From positions 1 to 59,976 of the forward strand of contig NZ_FWER01000031.1 of NCBI RefSeq assembly GCF_900169785.1: 59,976 bases of DNA, read 5' to 3'. Under the pieces are notes generated by a model that was not told the origin of the DNA, made no database searches, and saw nothing but the letters and a program-made list of their open reading frames with translations. This DNA is from Rhizobium sullae (GTDB lineage: Bacteria; Pseudomonadota; Alphaproteobacteria; Rhizobiales; Rhizobiaceae). This document shows positions 26,585-34,965 of this stretch, one piece after another (position 1 is the stretch's first letter; the number at the start of each line of letters is the position of its first letter). The position numbers and the translations under genes were made by a program.

Positions 26585-27613
26585 ATGGAAGCGGAGACTA
26601 TCCAGGAATCGCAATCAAAAATTGTTTTGTTTCTAAACAGATATAAATTCAGGATTGAGCCGGATACGGTCCTTCCATGCGAGCCCAGGGACGATGCCAG
26701 CGCTGGTCCTCTCGCCGGTGCATCGCAGGCTGCGCCTGATGCAGCCTCCGCACCTGCGCTTTTCCTCGGCACGGATGAGGATGCATCGCCCCTGGCCGGA
26801 CCCATGATGGCGACGATGGCCGTAGCCTCGGTCCTCAACAAGAGCGTGGCGAACAAGTCGGTGCTCAACAAGGCGTCGCTGAACAAAAACAAAAACAAAA
26901 ATAAGAATAAGAATAAGAACAAGTCGCCCATGGACGGCGCCAGCCCCGGCGTGTCGCAGCTTATCCCCTACTTCGAGCTGCGCAGGCTGCACCAGCAGCC
27001 GTCACGCAATGCCTATACCGCGGCGCGGCGCTTCACTTGGGAAGTGCTGGATATACTTCCGCCACCCGGCCCGGATTATACCCGTCTCGAGACGACGGTG
27101 CTGCTCTCCATGCAACGCCGTGACCGCGAACGTGTGCGGCGCCTGCCCGATATCCAAGTCGAGTCGACGATCTCCGTGGCGGAATTCACCCGCGTATTGC
27201 ATATCGAGGATCTCGGCGGTTTTGAGCAGACGGAAGGCCTTTTCCAGGCGATCCTGACGGCCTGCGAATATGTCGGGCTGATCTACAAGAGCCAGTTTAA
27301 CCGGCTGCGGCCAAATCAGTTCGAGCCCATGCTGCGGCCGTTGCTGGCCGTGCCGGTCCACGAGTCCTATCCCAGCAACCACTCGTTTCAGTGCTTTTCG
27401 ATCGCCTTCGCGTTCTCGACGATCCTGCCGGAACATCCGGCCACCGACGAGCTAGCCCGCATCGCCCAGAACGTCGCCGAGAACCGTGAATGGGCTGGCC
27501 TCCACTATCCCAGCGACACGCAGGCGGGGCGAGATCTCGCCCGACGCTTCGCTCCCTACCTCCACGACGCGTTCGGTCCTCTATTCCAGGCCGTACACGA
27601 CGAATGGGTCTGA
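26585..27613 (+). CDS. PAP2 / vanadium-haloperoxidase-fold protein with Asn-Lys linker
   Basis: 342 residues. The three PAP2-superfamily signatures are present: K-x6-RP (K235 to RP 242-243), PSNH (263-266, Asn for the usual Gly), and NR-x5-H-x3-D (R301, H307, D311). No membrane segments are obvious, which fits soluble vanadium-haloperoxidase-like phosphatases better than lipid phosphatases. Residues 85-113 are a low-complexity Asn-Lys linker coded by a hexanucleotide repeat; the first 84 residues have no recognised fold. AAGGAGG six bases before the ATG. The gene lies between the SARP-like regulator and the subtilase. Whether it is a phosphatase or an oxidant enzyme is open. Confidence 0.82.
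   Translation: MEAETIQESQSKIVLFLNRYKFRIEPDTVLPCEPRDDASAGPLAGASQAAPDAASAPALFLGTDEDASPLAGPMMATMAVASVLNKSVANKSVLNKASLNKNKNKNKNKNKNKSPMDGASPGVSQLIPYFELRRLHQQPSRNAYTAARRFTWEVLDILPPPGPDYTRLETTVLLSMQRRDRERVRRLPDIQVESTISVAEFTRVLHIEDLGGFEQTEGLFQAILTACEYVGLIYKSQFNRLRPNQFEPMLRPLLAVPVHESYPSNHSFQCFSIAFAFSTILPEHPATDELARIAQNVAENREWAGLHYPSDTQAGRDLARRFAPYLHDAFGPLFQAVHDEWV
26882..26923 (+). repeat. Hexanucleotide (Asn-Lys)7 tract in coding sequence
   Basis: Seven tandem 6-bp units of AAC/AAT plus AAA/AAG encode (Asn-Lys)7. The unit length keeps frame, so slippage would change linker length without breaking the gene. Four more dispersed NK pairs lie just upstream. Confidence 0.9.
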
Positions 27614-27638
27614 ATTCGCCAGCTGCACAACGGGGATT

Positions 27639-29339
27639 ATGAACATGACGGATCAATCACAAATGCCTGAGCCCGCGCCGATCAACTACTATTATCTCTG
27701 GCACCTGACTGCGCTTGGTGTGGTCGACGCGGAATACGGATCAGCTCCGCCTGCTCCACCCGCGCTCGATGCGAGCGCCGCACGCGCGCTCCCCGATCCC
27801 CTCATCACCGGCACGGTCTGGGATGCCATCGCTTCCGCCGGCCCGTTGCGCCCCGCGCGGGTCGCGCTGATCGATGTCGGCGTATCTCCGGACCATCCCA
27901 ATCTGGCGACCCGGCTTGACCGGGAAGCGTCAATCGATTTGACGACCCATCGTTTCGGCGCGCGCGTGCTCGAAATACTCGATACGACTACGTCGTTTGA
28001 CCGCGAAGAAAAGCATGCCTTCTTTGCCGGGCTCAACATCGCTCCGCTCGGCAATATCGGCCTTTCGAATGACGACCGGGATTATCTCAGTGACCTGGTC
28101 GCCGAATATGCCACGTCGGAGGGTGTTCTCCGGCGGCTCTACAATCCGGAATCGCTTTTTGCATCGCATGGTACGTGCTGCGCAGGACTGATCGTCGGCG
28201 AACCCGCCGTTGTTGCGGAAGAAGGCACAGCAAGCGCTCCACCGGAGGGAGCCTTCTACGGCAATGGCGACGAGTTGCGTACGAGCGGTAATCGCAATGT
28301 CATCCCCTATTTCGGCGTTGACCCTTTTTCAAGGATCATCTCTATCAGGACGTCCTTCGAAGACGATGTCAGGCAGTTCATCGCTGCCTTTCTTTATGCC
28401 TATCATCAGAAGGCGGACGTGATCGTCCTGCCGCGTGGTCTGCCGGATCCAAAACGCAGCATCATTGATCCGAAGAATGAGCTGAAGGCGGACTTGGAAC
28501 TGTGGAAAAACCAGGATGCCGCCAATCTCTTCACGCGCCTTGCCTTCGCCGACCAGGGTGAGCCTGAACTGGAGCCGAAGGCTGCGCAGAAAGGCTCCAA
28601 TCCGGATCGCCCGTGGCATATCCTCAAACAGCTCATCCTCGCCATCAGTCGGCACATTCCGATCGTCTGCGCCGCGGGAAACAGTGGCGAGAGCCAGCTG
28701 ATCTATCCGGCAAGTCTTGCCGCCGACGACAACGGCATCATCGCCGTCGGGGCCGTTACCGTCGAAGGTTTCCGTTCGGGCTACAGCAATTACGGCGAAG
28801 GATTGACGGTTGTCTCCCCCTCCGACGACGGTGAGGTCTTCAACCGGCATCAGTTGCGCCTCGACCGGCTTTCTCCATTTGCCGCACAGCACGACTACAG
28901 TGCTTTTCGAATGCGGGAATACTACTATTCGCACTTCTCGCTTCTGACGACGGACCTGTCGGGGATTTTCGGCTATGATCACGGCTCCGATCCATGGTCG
29001 GCGATCGTGCCGTTCGGAACCAATCCCGGCACCGGTGGAGGATACTACACCACCTTCGGGGGCACCTCCGGCGCGTCGGCGCAGGTGGGGGGGCTATGCG
29101 CCCTGATTCAGCGCGCCTACAAGAGCCGCCACAATCCCGGTGACCGCCTCTCGGGTCCTCATGTCAAGTCCATTCTGAAAGCCGCGTCCCGCCTGGACGC
29201 CATTGTCGCACCCGGAACGAGGAAACTGACGGCGGATTGCATGAATGCAGAAAGCGAGGACGCTCTCGAAGCGGCCTATTTCTTCGGGTCAGGCCTGCCG
29301 AATGCGCGGGCGGCGGTACAGGCGGCTCTGGCGATCTGA
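27639..29339 (+). CDS. S8 family subtilisin-like serine peptidase
   Basis: 566 residues from MNMTDQSQ. The triad is complete: D79 in VALIDVGV, H177 in ASHGTCCAG, S477 in GGTSGASAQ; the oxyanion Asn is N348 in CAAGNSG. A roughly 100-residue stretch between His and Asn and another before Ser are insertions relative to a minimal subtilase. No signal peptide is apparent, so it is probably cytoplasmic, as expected for a maturation protease rather than a secreted digestive one. GGGGA precedes the start. It ends shortly before a strong terminator (29366-29390). Confidence 0.9.
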   Translation: MNMTDQSQMPEPAPINYYYLWHLTALGVVDAEYGSAPPAPPALDASAARALPDPLITGTVWDAIASAGPLRPARVALIDVGVSPDHPNLATRLDREASIDLTTHRFGARVLEILDTTTSFDREEKHAFFAGLNIAPLGNIGLSNDDRDYLSDLVAEYATSEGVLRRLYNPESLFASHGTCCAGLIVGEPAVVAEEGTASAPPEGAFYGNGDELRTSGNRNVIPYFGVDPFSRIISIRTSFEDDVRQFIAAFLYAYHQKADVIVLPRGLPDPKRSIIDPKNELKADLELWKNQDAANLFTRLAFADQGEPELEPKAAQKGSNPDRPWHILKQLILAISRHIPIVCAAGNSGESQLIYPASLAADDNGIIAVGAVTVEGFRSGYSNYGEGLTVVSPSDDGEVFNRHQLRLDRLSPFAAQHDYSAFRMREYYYSHFSLLTTDLSGIFGYDHGSDPWSAIVPFGTNPGTGGGYYTTFGGTSGASAQVGGLCALIQRAYKSRHNPGDRLSGPHVKSILKAASRLDAIVAPGTRKLTADCMNAESEDALEAAYFFGSGLPNARAAVQAALAI

Positions 29340-29365
29340 CCGCTGCGCATGCGTTTTCCAAATTT

Positions 29366-29395
29366 AAGCCTCCTCGATCGGAGGCTTTTTCTTTG
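29366..29395 (+). terminator. Rho-independent terminator after the S8 peptidase gene
   Basis: AAGCCTCC (29366-29373) pairs with GGAGGCTT (29380-29387) around a six-base loop and is followed by a T-rich run. It lies 27 bases after the peptidase stop and separates the regulator-PAP2-peptidase unit from the HExxH-like/E1-like unit. Confidence 0.9.
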
Positions 29396-29577
29396 TTTAC
29401 GTCATTTTTACGGATTTTTAACGCGGAACTGGCGGGCGAATGACGCCCTTGGGGAATAGTGCCTCTCAACCGACGACGCGCAACGTTCCGATGCCGGACG
29501 AAGCCGTCCCGAACGCGGGCACTTTCGCCCGAGATGGAACCTTGATCCGTCCGAAGACTAACCCACGGAGCCTGCCG

Positions 29578-31023
29578 ATGTCCGCGTCCCGTATACAAGA
29601 ACTAGCAGATGAGGCGCGTCTCCTGCTCAAGCGCAATCCCCTGATGGCAAGCACCGTCTCCCTGCAGCGCGTGGCAACTCGCAACCTTTTGAAGCGACGC
29701 TTCCAGTATGGCCGCACACTTGCGGCGGCTTCCAAGCTCGCCGATTGTTCGGTCGGGATAGAGGCGCTGGCAGGTTATTTCCCCGATCTTGCAAATGGCG
29801 GATACACTCGTCTGCTGGAGCTTCCGCCAGCGGTTGCCGGACCGGTCGGTGCCGACCCCTACCGTTCATCCGCGCTTGCAGCCTGGATGGGCGGGCTCGC
29901 GCGCAGTCTGGAATGGCAGGCAGCCCGCCCCGATGTGCAAGTCGTCAGCGGTTATCTGCAGCCGGATCTGATCGCATCGGATCTTGACCTCGAACGTCAG
30001 CCGGCGTGCCGGCTCTCTTGCGGCATCGGCCTCGTCCGCATCGAAAGCGCGGCGCGAAGCCCTATCATGCAAGCCCTCATCCGCCAATGCATGCCGGACT
30101 ATCCCAGGCCCGACCGCCCCATCACGGACGATGCGGAATTGGATCGCATCGCCGACCATCTGGAGAAGGCTTTCGCATTAATCGCGGAATTAGACGAGTG
30201 CGGCCATCAGCGTCTGATCGCCGGCCTGCACACGCTTCACGTTGGCGTGCGGCGCGAACCGCAGTGTTCCTTTTCGAGTTCGAACGAATTGCCGGGCAGC
30301 GCGCTCATCGTTCTTTCCAGAGAGAGATTGCGCGACGGCGATCATGCCGCGACCGCAGCCCAACTGCTTCACGAGGCGGCGAATATCCTGCTTGGGTTTT
30401 ATACGACCTCGGCGGCGGCATCCCTGCCTGGGGAGTTCCAATATGTTTCCCCATACAAAAACGACCTACAGACGCTCGAGAGCATCCTGCATACGGCCTA
30501 CACCATTCCCTGGGAGTGCGCCATGCGCATGGCATGCCTATCCACCGAGGCGGATCCTGAGCGCCGCGCCCGGAAAACGGCATTCATAATCGCCTATGCC
30601 GCGCGGCAAGTCCCGCTCATCGACATCGCTCGGAAAGGGATCGAACGTCTCGGCGGCGATGTCCTCCTCGACCTCCCAGACATCGCCGCCATTCCTTCCT
30701 GGAGTGGCCGGATCCTAGAGCTCGTGGGCCGGTTGCTTGCCGAAGAGCCTGTCGCGCACCGCCAGGCCCATCTCGCCGAGCGCCAGCGAGTTCTCGATCG
30801 CCAAGCCTGGGATATCGGACAGATGCTCCTGCGCGGCAAGGAACCGATCGATCCTCGGATGGGCCGGCGACAGATCGATGACAGCGGCGACAATATCAGC
30901 CTCTGGTACAACGGAAAATTCCACGTGATCCCGAAAGCCGCCGACCATGCGGTGGGCAAGGATTGCGATCGCTCCGCCGCGACGATCCGCGGAATCGCGC
31001 CCAGCGAAATGGAGGCAATGTGA
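29578..31023 (+). CDS. HExxH-type putative peptide-modification protein (HEAAN variant)
   Basis: 481 residues from MSASRIQEL; GGAG seven bases before this ATG favours it over a longer form starting at 29440. Mostly helical. Near residue 265 is LLHEAANILLGFY, then YVSPYKNDLQTLESILHTAY (289-308). From memory this matches the layout of the mod_HExxH family (HExxH, then SPWR-x-D-RP-x-x-G-x-LHG), members of which include 2-oxoglutarate-dependent peptide beta-hydroxylases. Here the second His of HExxH is Asn (N269), while H265, E266 and H305 remain. Its stop overlaps the E1-like start (TGATG). The family call is moderate. Confidence 0.6.
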   Translation: MSASRIQELADEARLLLKRNPLMASTVSLQRVATRNLLKRRFQYGRTLAAASKLADCSVGIEALAGYFPDLANGGYTRLLELPPAVAGPVGADPYRSSALAAWMGGLARSLEWQAARPDVQVVSGYLQPDLIASDLDLERQPACRLSCGIGLVRIESAARSPIMQALIRQCMPDYPRPDRPITDDAELDRIADHLEKAFALIAELDECGHQRLIAGLHTLHVGVRREPQCSFSSSNELPGSALIVLSRERLRDGDHAATAAQLLHEAANILLGFYTTSAAASLPGEFQYVSPYKNDLQTLESILHTAYTIPWECAMRMACLSTEADPERRARKTAFIIAYAARQVPLIDIARKGIERLGGDVLLDLPDIAAIPSWSGRILELVGRLLAEEPVAHRQAHLAERQRVLDRQAWDIGQMLLRGKEPIDPRMGRRQIDDSGDNISLWYNGKFHVIPKAADHAVGKDCDRSAATIRGIAPSEMEAM

Positions 31024-31982
31024 TGATCAATTATCGGTCTAGACGATTGTCAGCGGCGGTCCGTGCGCCCGTCGATTTTCCGAACTTCTTCGCCCGCAAC
31101 CTTGGGTCGCGCGGCAGGGGGGCTCTGTTTGCCGGCAATAGTACCGATGCTGTCGAGGAACAGAGCCCCACTGTTACTAGGCCTGCATGCGGCGTCTCAC
31201 TGAAGGCTTCCGATATGCCGGCGGAGGACGAGTATGTCGCCGCCGCAGTTGATCACGACGACGCCTTCCTGACGCCTCGTTGCCATCGGCGACGCGACTT
31301 CGCACGGTTTCGCGAAATCGACTTCGTCATCATCGGATGCGGCGGCTTGGGCTCGCAGATTGCCATCCAGCTTGCGGCCATAGGCGCGCGCCATTTCCTT
31401 CTCGTCGATGCGGAACGTATCGACGAGAACAACTTGAACCATCTCCCATGGGCGAGCGAGGCGAATCTCGGCTGGCTGAAGACAGACAGGCTGGCGACCC
31501 ATCTGGCCGCGCGTTTCTCGGCGAATGTCTTCGCGCTGCCGGAATTTGCGGAAGGCGCCTCGGCGCTACGGCTAATCGCAGACTACGCTAACAATCCGTT
31601 CTTCATTCTCGCCGGCGACGGTTCTCGTCCGGCCCAAGATCTCCTGTCGGTCTGCCTAACATCGGAAGCCGGCCTGCCGCCCCATCTGCATGTGGGCCGC
31701 TCGGCAGGCTACCGCATGGCAGGTCCCTTGGTCGCGGTGCATGAGGACGCATGTCCCGTCTGCCACTGCGCCACCCAAGTCACAGCCGACGACGCCTTTC
31801 ACGCCCCACCGGCCACCGTCCACAACCCATCTGTCGTCGGCCTTGCCGTGCCGCAGATTGCCCAAAAATGCCTTTCGAGACACTCGATCGCACGGGGACG
31901 CCGATGGATATTGAACCTCAAGAGCCATCAGGCCGAGCTGCGCTCTCTCTCCGAACACGCCGAATGTAAGGTACGTCCATGA
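31023..31982 (+). CDS. E1/ThiF-like adenylating enzyme
   Basis: 319 residues. After an approximately 95-residue N-terminal extension comes the E1 nucleotide motif VIIGCGGLGSQ (101-112), LLVDAERIDENNLNHLPW with the ATP-contacting Asp and Asn, and GWLKTDRL with the conserved Lys. A CPVC pair is at 244-247, and a lone Cys lies close to the C-terminus. ThiF/MoeB/MccB-type enzymes adenylate a peptide or sulfur-carrier C-terminus. The ATG overlaps the stop of the HExxH-like gene and its stop overlaps the 85-codon ORF (ATGA). The N-terminal extension may recognise a substrate; that is inference. Confidence 0.83.
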   Translation: MINYRSRRLSAAVRAPVDFPNFFARNLGSRGRGALFAGNSTDAVEEQSPTVTRPACGVSLKASDMPAEDEYVAAAVDHDDAFLTPRCHRRRDFARFREIDFVIIGCGGLGSQIAIQLAAIGARHFLLVDAERIDENNLNHLPWASEANLGWLKTDRLATHLAARFSANVFALPEFAEGASALRLIADYANNPFFILAGDGSRPAQDLLSVCLTSEAGLPPHLHVGRSAGYRMAGPLVAVHEDACPVCHCATQVTADDAFHAPPATVHNPSVVGLAVPQIAQKCLSRHSIARGRRWILNLKSHQAELRSLSEHAECKVRP

Positions 31983-32236
31983 AAGTGCTATTTTCCTCGG
32001 GATGTTATTGCTCCGTTGGCGCAACTGCCGAAAAGAACGATGAGCTAACGATATCCGAAGCTCTTAGTGATCCACTAATCGCCATCGTGATGCGCGCAGA
32101 TGGCGTGATCTCCGAAGAATTCAAGCGACTCCTTGAGACGGCAGCCCGTGAGCTGGAAGTCAATCTGGCTAACTCGGTCAGCGGAGGTGGGAAGGATACG
32201 CGACACGTTTGTCGAAACGATGCGGAAGATGGTTGA
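31979..32236 (+). CDS. 85-residue small protein coupled to the E1-like gene
   Basis: It starts at the ATGA overlapping the E1-like stop, so translation is probably coupled. The N-terminus has a CYC motif (residues 9-11: SGCYCSV). Residues about 20-60 look like a helical module (LTISEALSDPLIAIVMRADG, then SEEFKRLLETAARELE) that recalls small proteins encoded next to peptide-modifying enzymes. The tail after residue 60 (GGGKDTRHVCRNDAEDG) is unlike the rest and may follow a frameshift. Candidate precursor or carrier peptide, otherwise a small accessory protein; function unproven. Confidence 0.55.
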   Translation: MKVLFSSGCYCSVGATAEKNDELTISEALSDPLIAIVMRADGVISEEFKRLLETAARELEVNLANSVSGGGKDTRHVCRNDAEDG

Positions 32237-32310
32237 CGAGCATGTGTGGTCAACCCCGGTCCGAACCATGGCCCGGCATTGGCACTGCCGTCCCGCGAAG
32301 TTTAGGGGCA

Positions 32311-32616
32311 ATGAGATTGGATATGTTGAGAAGGTTCCCAACGATAATTCTTGGTTTTGCCGAAGGGAAAGATCGCAAGGTGATCCGTACCGCTCGCGAG
32401 GCTGCCCGACTGTTGCTGAAGGAATGGCCTACCGACGATGGTGAAGAATTCTTCACGGCGGTGAGAACGTGTTTGGACGTCCTTACTGGAGAGATCGAAC
32501 CCGAGAAATTGCACGAGGCGATCGTCCGCGCCGCATATGAAGCGGGTATTGCAGCAATCACGACTGATCACAGCCTGGGTATCCTCAGGATCTATCCAGT
32601 CAGCGAGGTCAGATAG
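32311..32616 (+). CDS. DUF982 domain protein
   Basis: About 101 residues. The DUF982 pattern is visible: GFAEGKDRKVIRTAREAARL, then LKEWPTDDGEEFFTAVRTC, then EKLHEAIVRAAYEAGI. DUF982 proteins are small, common in rhizobia, often plasmid-borne, and of unknown function. The start is uncertain (32311 or 32323). It follows the 85-codon ORF by 75 bp and could belong to the same transcript, but DUF982 genes are widespread and need not be functionally linked. Confidence 0.75.
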   Translation: MRLDMLRRFPTIILGFAEGKDRKVIRTAREAARLLLKEWPTDDGEEFFTAVRTCLDVLTGEIEPEKLHEAIVRAAYEAGIAAITTDHSLGILRIYPVSEVR

Positions 32617-33117
32617 TTGACCGCCGTGCATGCGCTCATCGCAATCCCGCTCCCATCGAGTCGCTTCGGCTATCGCCAATCCTGAAGAACTGCACCATTC
32701 AGGCTTGCGGACACGTGATCGGTAATGGCTCGTGGTCATCGTCATGCCGACGGGCCCGCCCCCATTTGGTGACTACCAAGTTTTCGGGGGAGCTTACGAC
32801 CTGGCTGATGTTGCAAGTATGCCGCATCTCAAAGATTCGCCGAAAATTTCGCCGGATTTGACTTGGCCTGCGCGCCCAACCAATCTAGGATTGATAATCA
32901 TTCAACACGGTTCTAGGGAGTTTTCGATGGCTATTTTTTCCAACTCCCCAGTGGCTTCCGCGAATATCGCCTGAAGCCGCCAGCGTTTTCCAATGCGACA
33001 GAACCTGATGGACTGGTGCTAACCTTCCCGTCGATCGTTCCTCACCAAACCATTTCGCGCGGTTTTGCGCGGACATTTTTTTCCCTATGACGGAGCCGGC
33101 GAAAGCCGGATACATCA
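32617..33117. other. intergenic region with a tiny ORF
   Basis: About 500 bp. The only feature seen is a 15-codon frame (MAIFSNSPVASANIA) at 32929-32976 with GGGAG six bases before its ATG. A CCGGC-GAAA-GCCGG tetraloop hairpin lies 15-25 bases before the ABC transporter start. Either could be a leader or attenuator element. Confidence 0.35.
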
Positions 33118-34938
33118 ATGGCTCTTGGTTTCAAATCCCGCCGCGGCGGTGCTTTTCGCAGCGTTTTCCGTTATTGCTGGGCTCATTGGAAGCATCAGCC
33201 GGGCCGTGCCTCCTTCATGTTGTTCACAGCGATGCTGTCGACGCTTGCGGATGTGCTCACGCCCTTGTTCTCCGGCCGACTGGTCGACGCCGTGGTGTCC
33301 GGCCAGGCCAGCGACGCTGCAATATGGAACAGCGCCTTCAACGCCTTTTGTTGGCTGATGGTACTGTCGGTCGGCGCCGTTATCCTGCGGCATGCCACGT
33401 TCACCGCCATCATCGGCTTCACGCTGAAGTCGATGTCGGAGATCGCGGCGAACTCGTTCTTCCATATCCAGCGCTTTTCGAGCGATTGGCACGCCAACAG
33501 CTTTGCCGGTTCCACTGTTCGCAAGGTGACACGCGGCATGTGGGCGCTCGACCTGCTCAACGACACCGTCTTCGTCGCGCTTTTCCCATCGCTGGTGATG
33601 CTCATCGGCTCGACCATTCTGATGACATGGTACTGGCCAATGATGGGACTGCTGGTCGGCGCCGGATCCGTATTCTTCATCGCGTTCACCGCGACAATGG
33701 CTTTGCGCTATGTTGCGCCGATGGCCAGCATGGCCAATAGCTGGGATACACGCCTCGGCGGCGCGCTCGCCGATGCGGTGACCTGCAATGCCGTGGTCAA
33801 GGCCTTTGGCGCCGAAGGCCGGGAGGACAAACGTCTCGCCTCGGTCACCCGCAAGTGGCAGGATCGCACAGGGCGCACCTGGACGCGGGGCACCCTGAAT
33901 GGCACCTCGCAGAATGCGCTGCTCAGCCTGTTGCGCGGCGGCGTGCTGGGCCTTGCCCTTTGGCTCTGGGCTAACGGCAAGGCCAATGCGGGCGACATCA
34001 CGTTCGTCCTGACAGCCTTTTTCATCCTTCAGGGCTATCTGCGTGAAATCGGCATGCATATCCGCAACCTGCAGCGTTCGGTGAACGACATGGAGGAGCT
34101 TGTCACCATCCATGCACAGCCTTTGGGCGTGGAGGACGTTCCCGCCGCGCCAGCTCTCCATGTGACGGCCGGCCTGATCACGTTCGATCATGTCACCTTC
34201 CATTATGGCAACCACCATGCTCCGCTCTACAAGGACTTCTCGGTCACCATCAAACCGGGTGAGCGAGTTGGACTCGTCGGCCATTCCGGCTCCGGAAAGA
34301 CGACTTTCATCAAGCTGATCCAGCGTCTGCATGACGTCAACCACGGCACGGTCTCGATCGACGGGCAGGATATTTCCAAGGTAGCGCAGACCTCTCTTCG
34401 CCGCCAGATCGCCATCGTGCAGCAGGAACCCATCCTGTTTCACCGCTCGCTGGCGGAAAACATCGCCTATGCGAGGCCGACGGCCACGCAAGCGGAGATC
34501 AGAACGGCTGCGCGGCTTGCCAGCGCCCATGATTTCATCGAGGCGCTGCCAAAGGGCTATGCGACGCTTGTCGGCGAACGCGGTATCAAGCTTTCCGGCG
34601 GCGAACGGCAACGCATCGCCATCGCCCGCGCATTCCTGGCCGATGCGCCGATCCTGATCCTTGACGAGGCGACCTCGAGTCTCGATTCGGAATCGGAGAT
34701 GCTCATCCAGCAGGCAATGGAGAGGCTAATGGAGGGACGCACGACACTGGTCGTCGCTCACCGCCTGTCGACGGTGCGCGCGCTCGATCGGCTGCTGGTC
34801 TTCGACCACGGACAAATCGCCGAGGAAGGTACTCATGTTAGTCTCATCCGGCGCAAGAGCGGGATCTATCGTGGACTGTTCGAGCGTCAGGCGCTGGAGC
34901 TGACGAAGGGCATCGCGAGTGAAGGGCTGATTGGCTAA
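33118..34938 (+). CDS. ABC exporter (fused membrane and ATPase domains)
   Basis: 606 residues: an N-terminal six-helix exporter domain (to about 330) and an ATPase domain with Walker A GHSGSGKTT, Q-loop IVQQEPIL, signature LSGGERQR, Walker B ILILDEATSSLD and H-loop VVAHRLST. No C39 peptidase domain is present. It would act as a homodimer or half-transporter in the inner membrane, exporting a lipid, drug or peptide. It lies about 500 bp after the peptide-modification-like unit and may or may not belong to it. Confidence 0.93.
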   Translation: MALGFKSRRGGAFRSVFRYCWAHWKHQPGRASFMLFTAMLSTLADVLTPLFSGRLVDAVVSGQASDAAIWNSAFNAFCWLMVLSVGAVILRHATFTAIIGFTLKSMSEIAANSFFHIQRFSSDWHANSFAGSTVRKVTRGMWALDLLNDTVFVALFPSLVMLIGSTILMTWYWPMMGLLVGAGSVFFIAFTATMALRYVAPMASMANSWDTRLGGALADAVTCNAVVKAFGAEGREDKRLASVTRKWQDRTGRTWTRGTLNGTSQNALLSLLRGGVLGLALWLWANGKANAGDITFVLTAFFILQGYLREIGMHIRNLQRSVNDMEELVTIHAQPLGVEDVPAAPALHVTAGLITFDHVTFHYGNHHAPLYKDFSVTIKPGERVGLVGHSGSGKTTFIKLIQRLHDVNHGTVSIDGQDISKVAQTSLRRQIAIVQQEPILFHRSLAENIAYARPTATQAEIRTAARLASAHDFIEALPKGYATLVGERGIKLSGGERQRIAIARAFLADAPILILDEATSSLDSESEMLIQQAMERLMEGRTTLVVAHRLSTVRALDRLLVFDHGQIAEEGTHVSLIRRKSGIYRGLFERQALELTKGIASEGLIG

Positions 34939-34965
34939 CGAGTACTGAGAGCACCACTGATTATA

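Noticed and set aside
26882..26923. Asn-Lys repeat as a sequencing error
   Set aside because: The frame is intact on both sides and the units vary at third positions, which an artefact would not give.
29440..29577. Extra 46 codons at the HExxH-like N-terminus
   Set aside because: The extra stretch is low-complexity and the ATG at 29578 has a far better ribosome site; not excluded.
30364..30378. Reading HEAAN as a zinc metalloprotease motif
   Set aside because: The second His is Asn and the surrounding SPYKND / LHTAY context fits the peptide-modification family rather than a gluzincin.
33115..34611. Long minus-strand open frame opposite the ABC exporter
   Set aside because: Mirror of the exporter gene with no known protein pattern.
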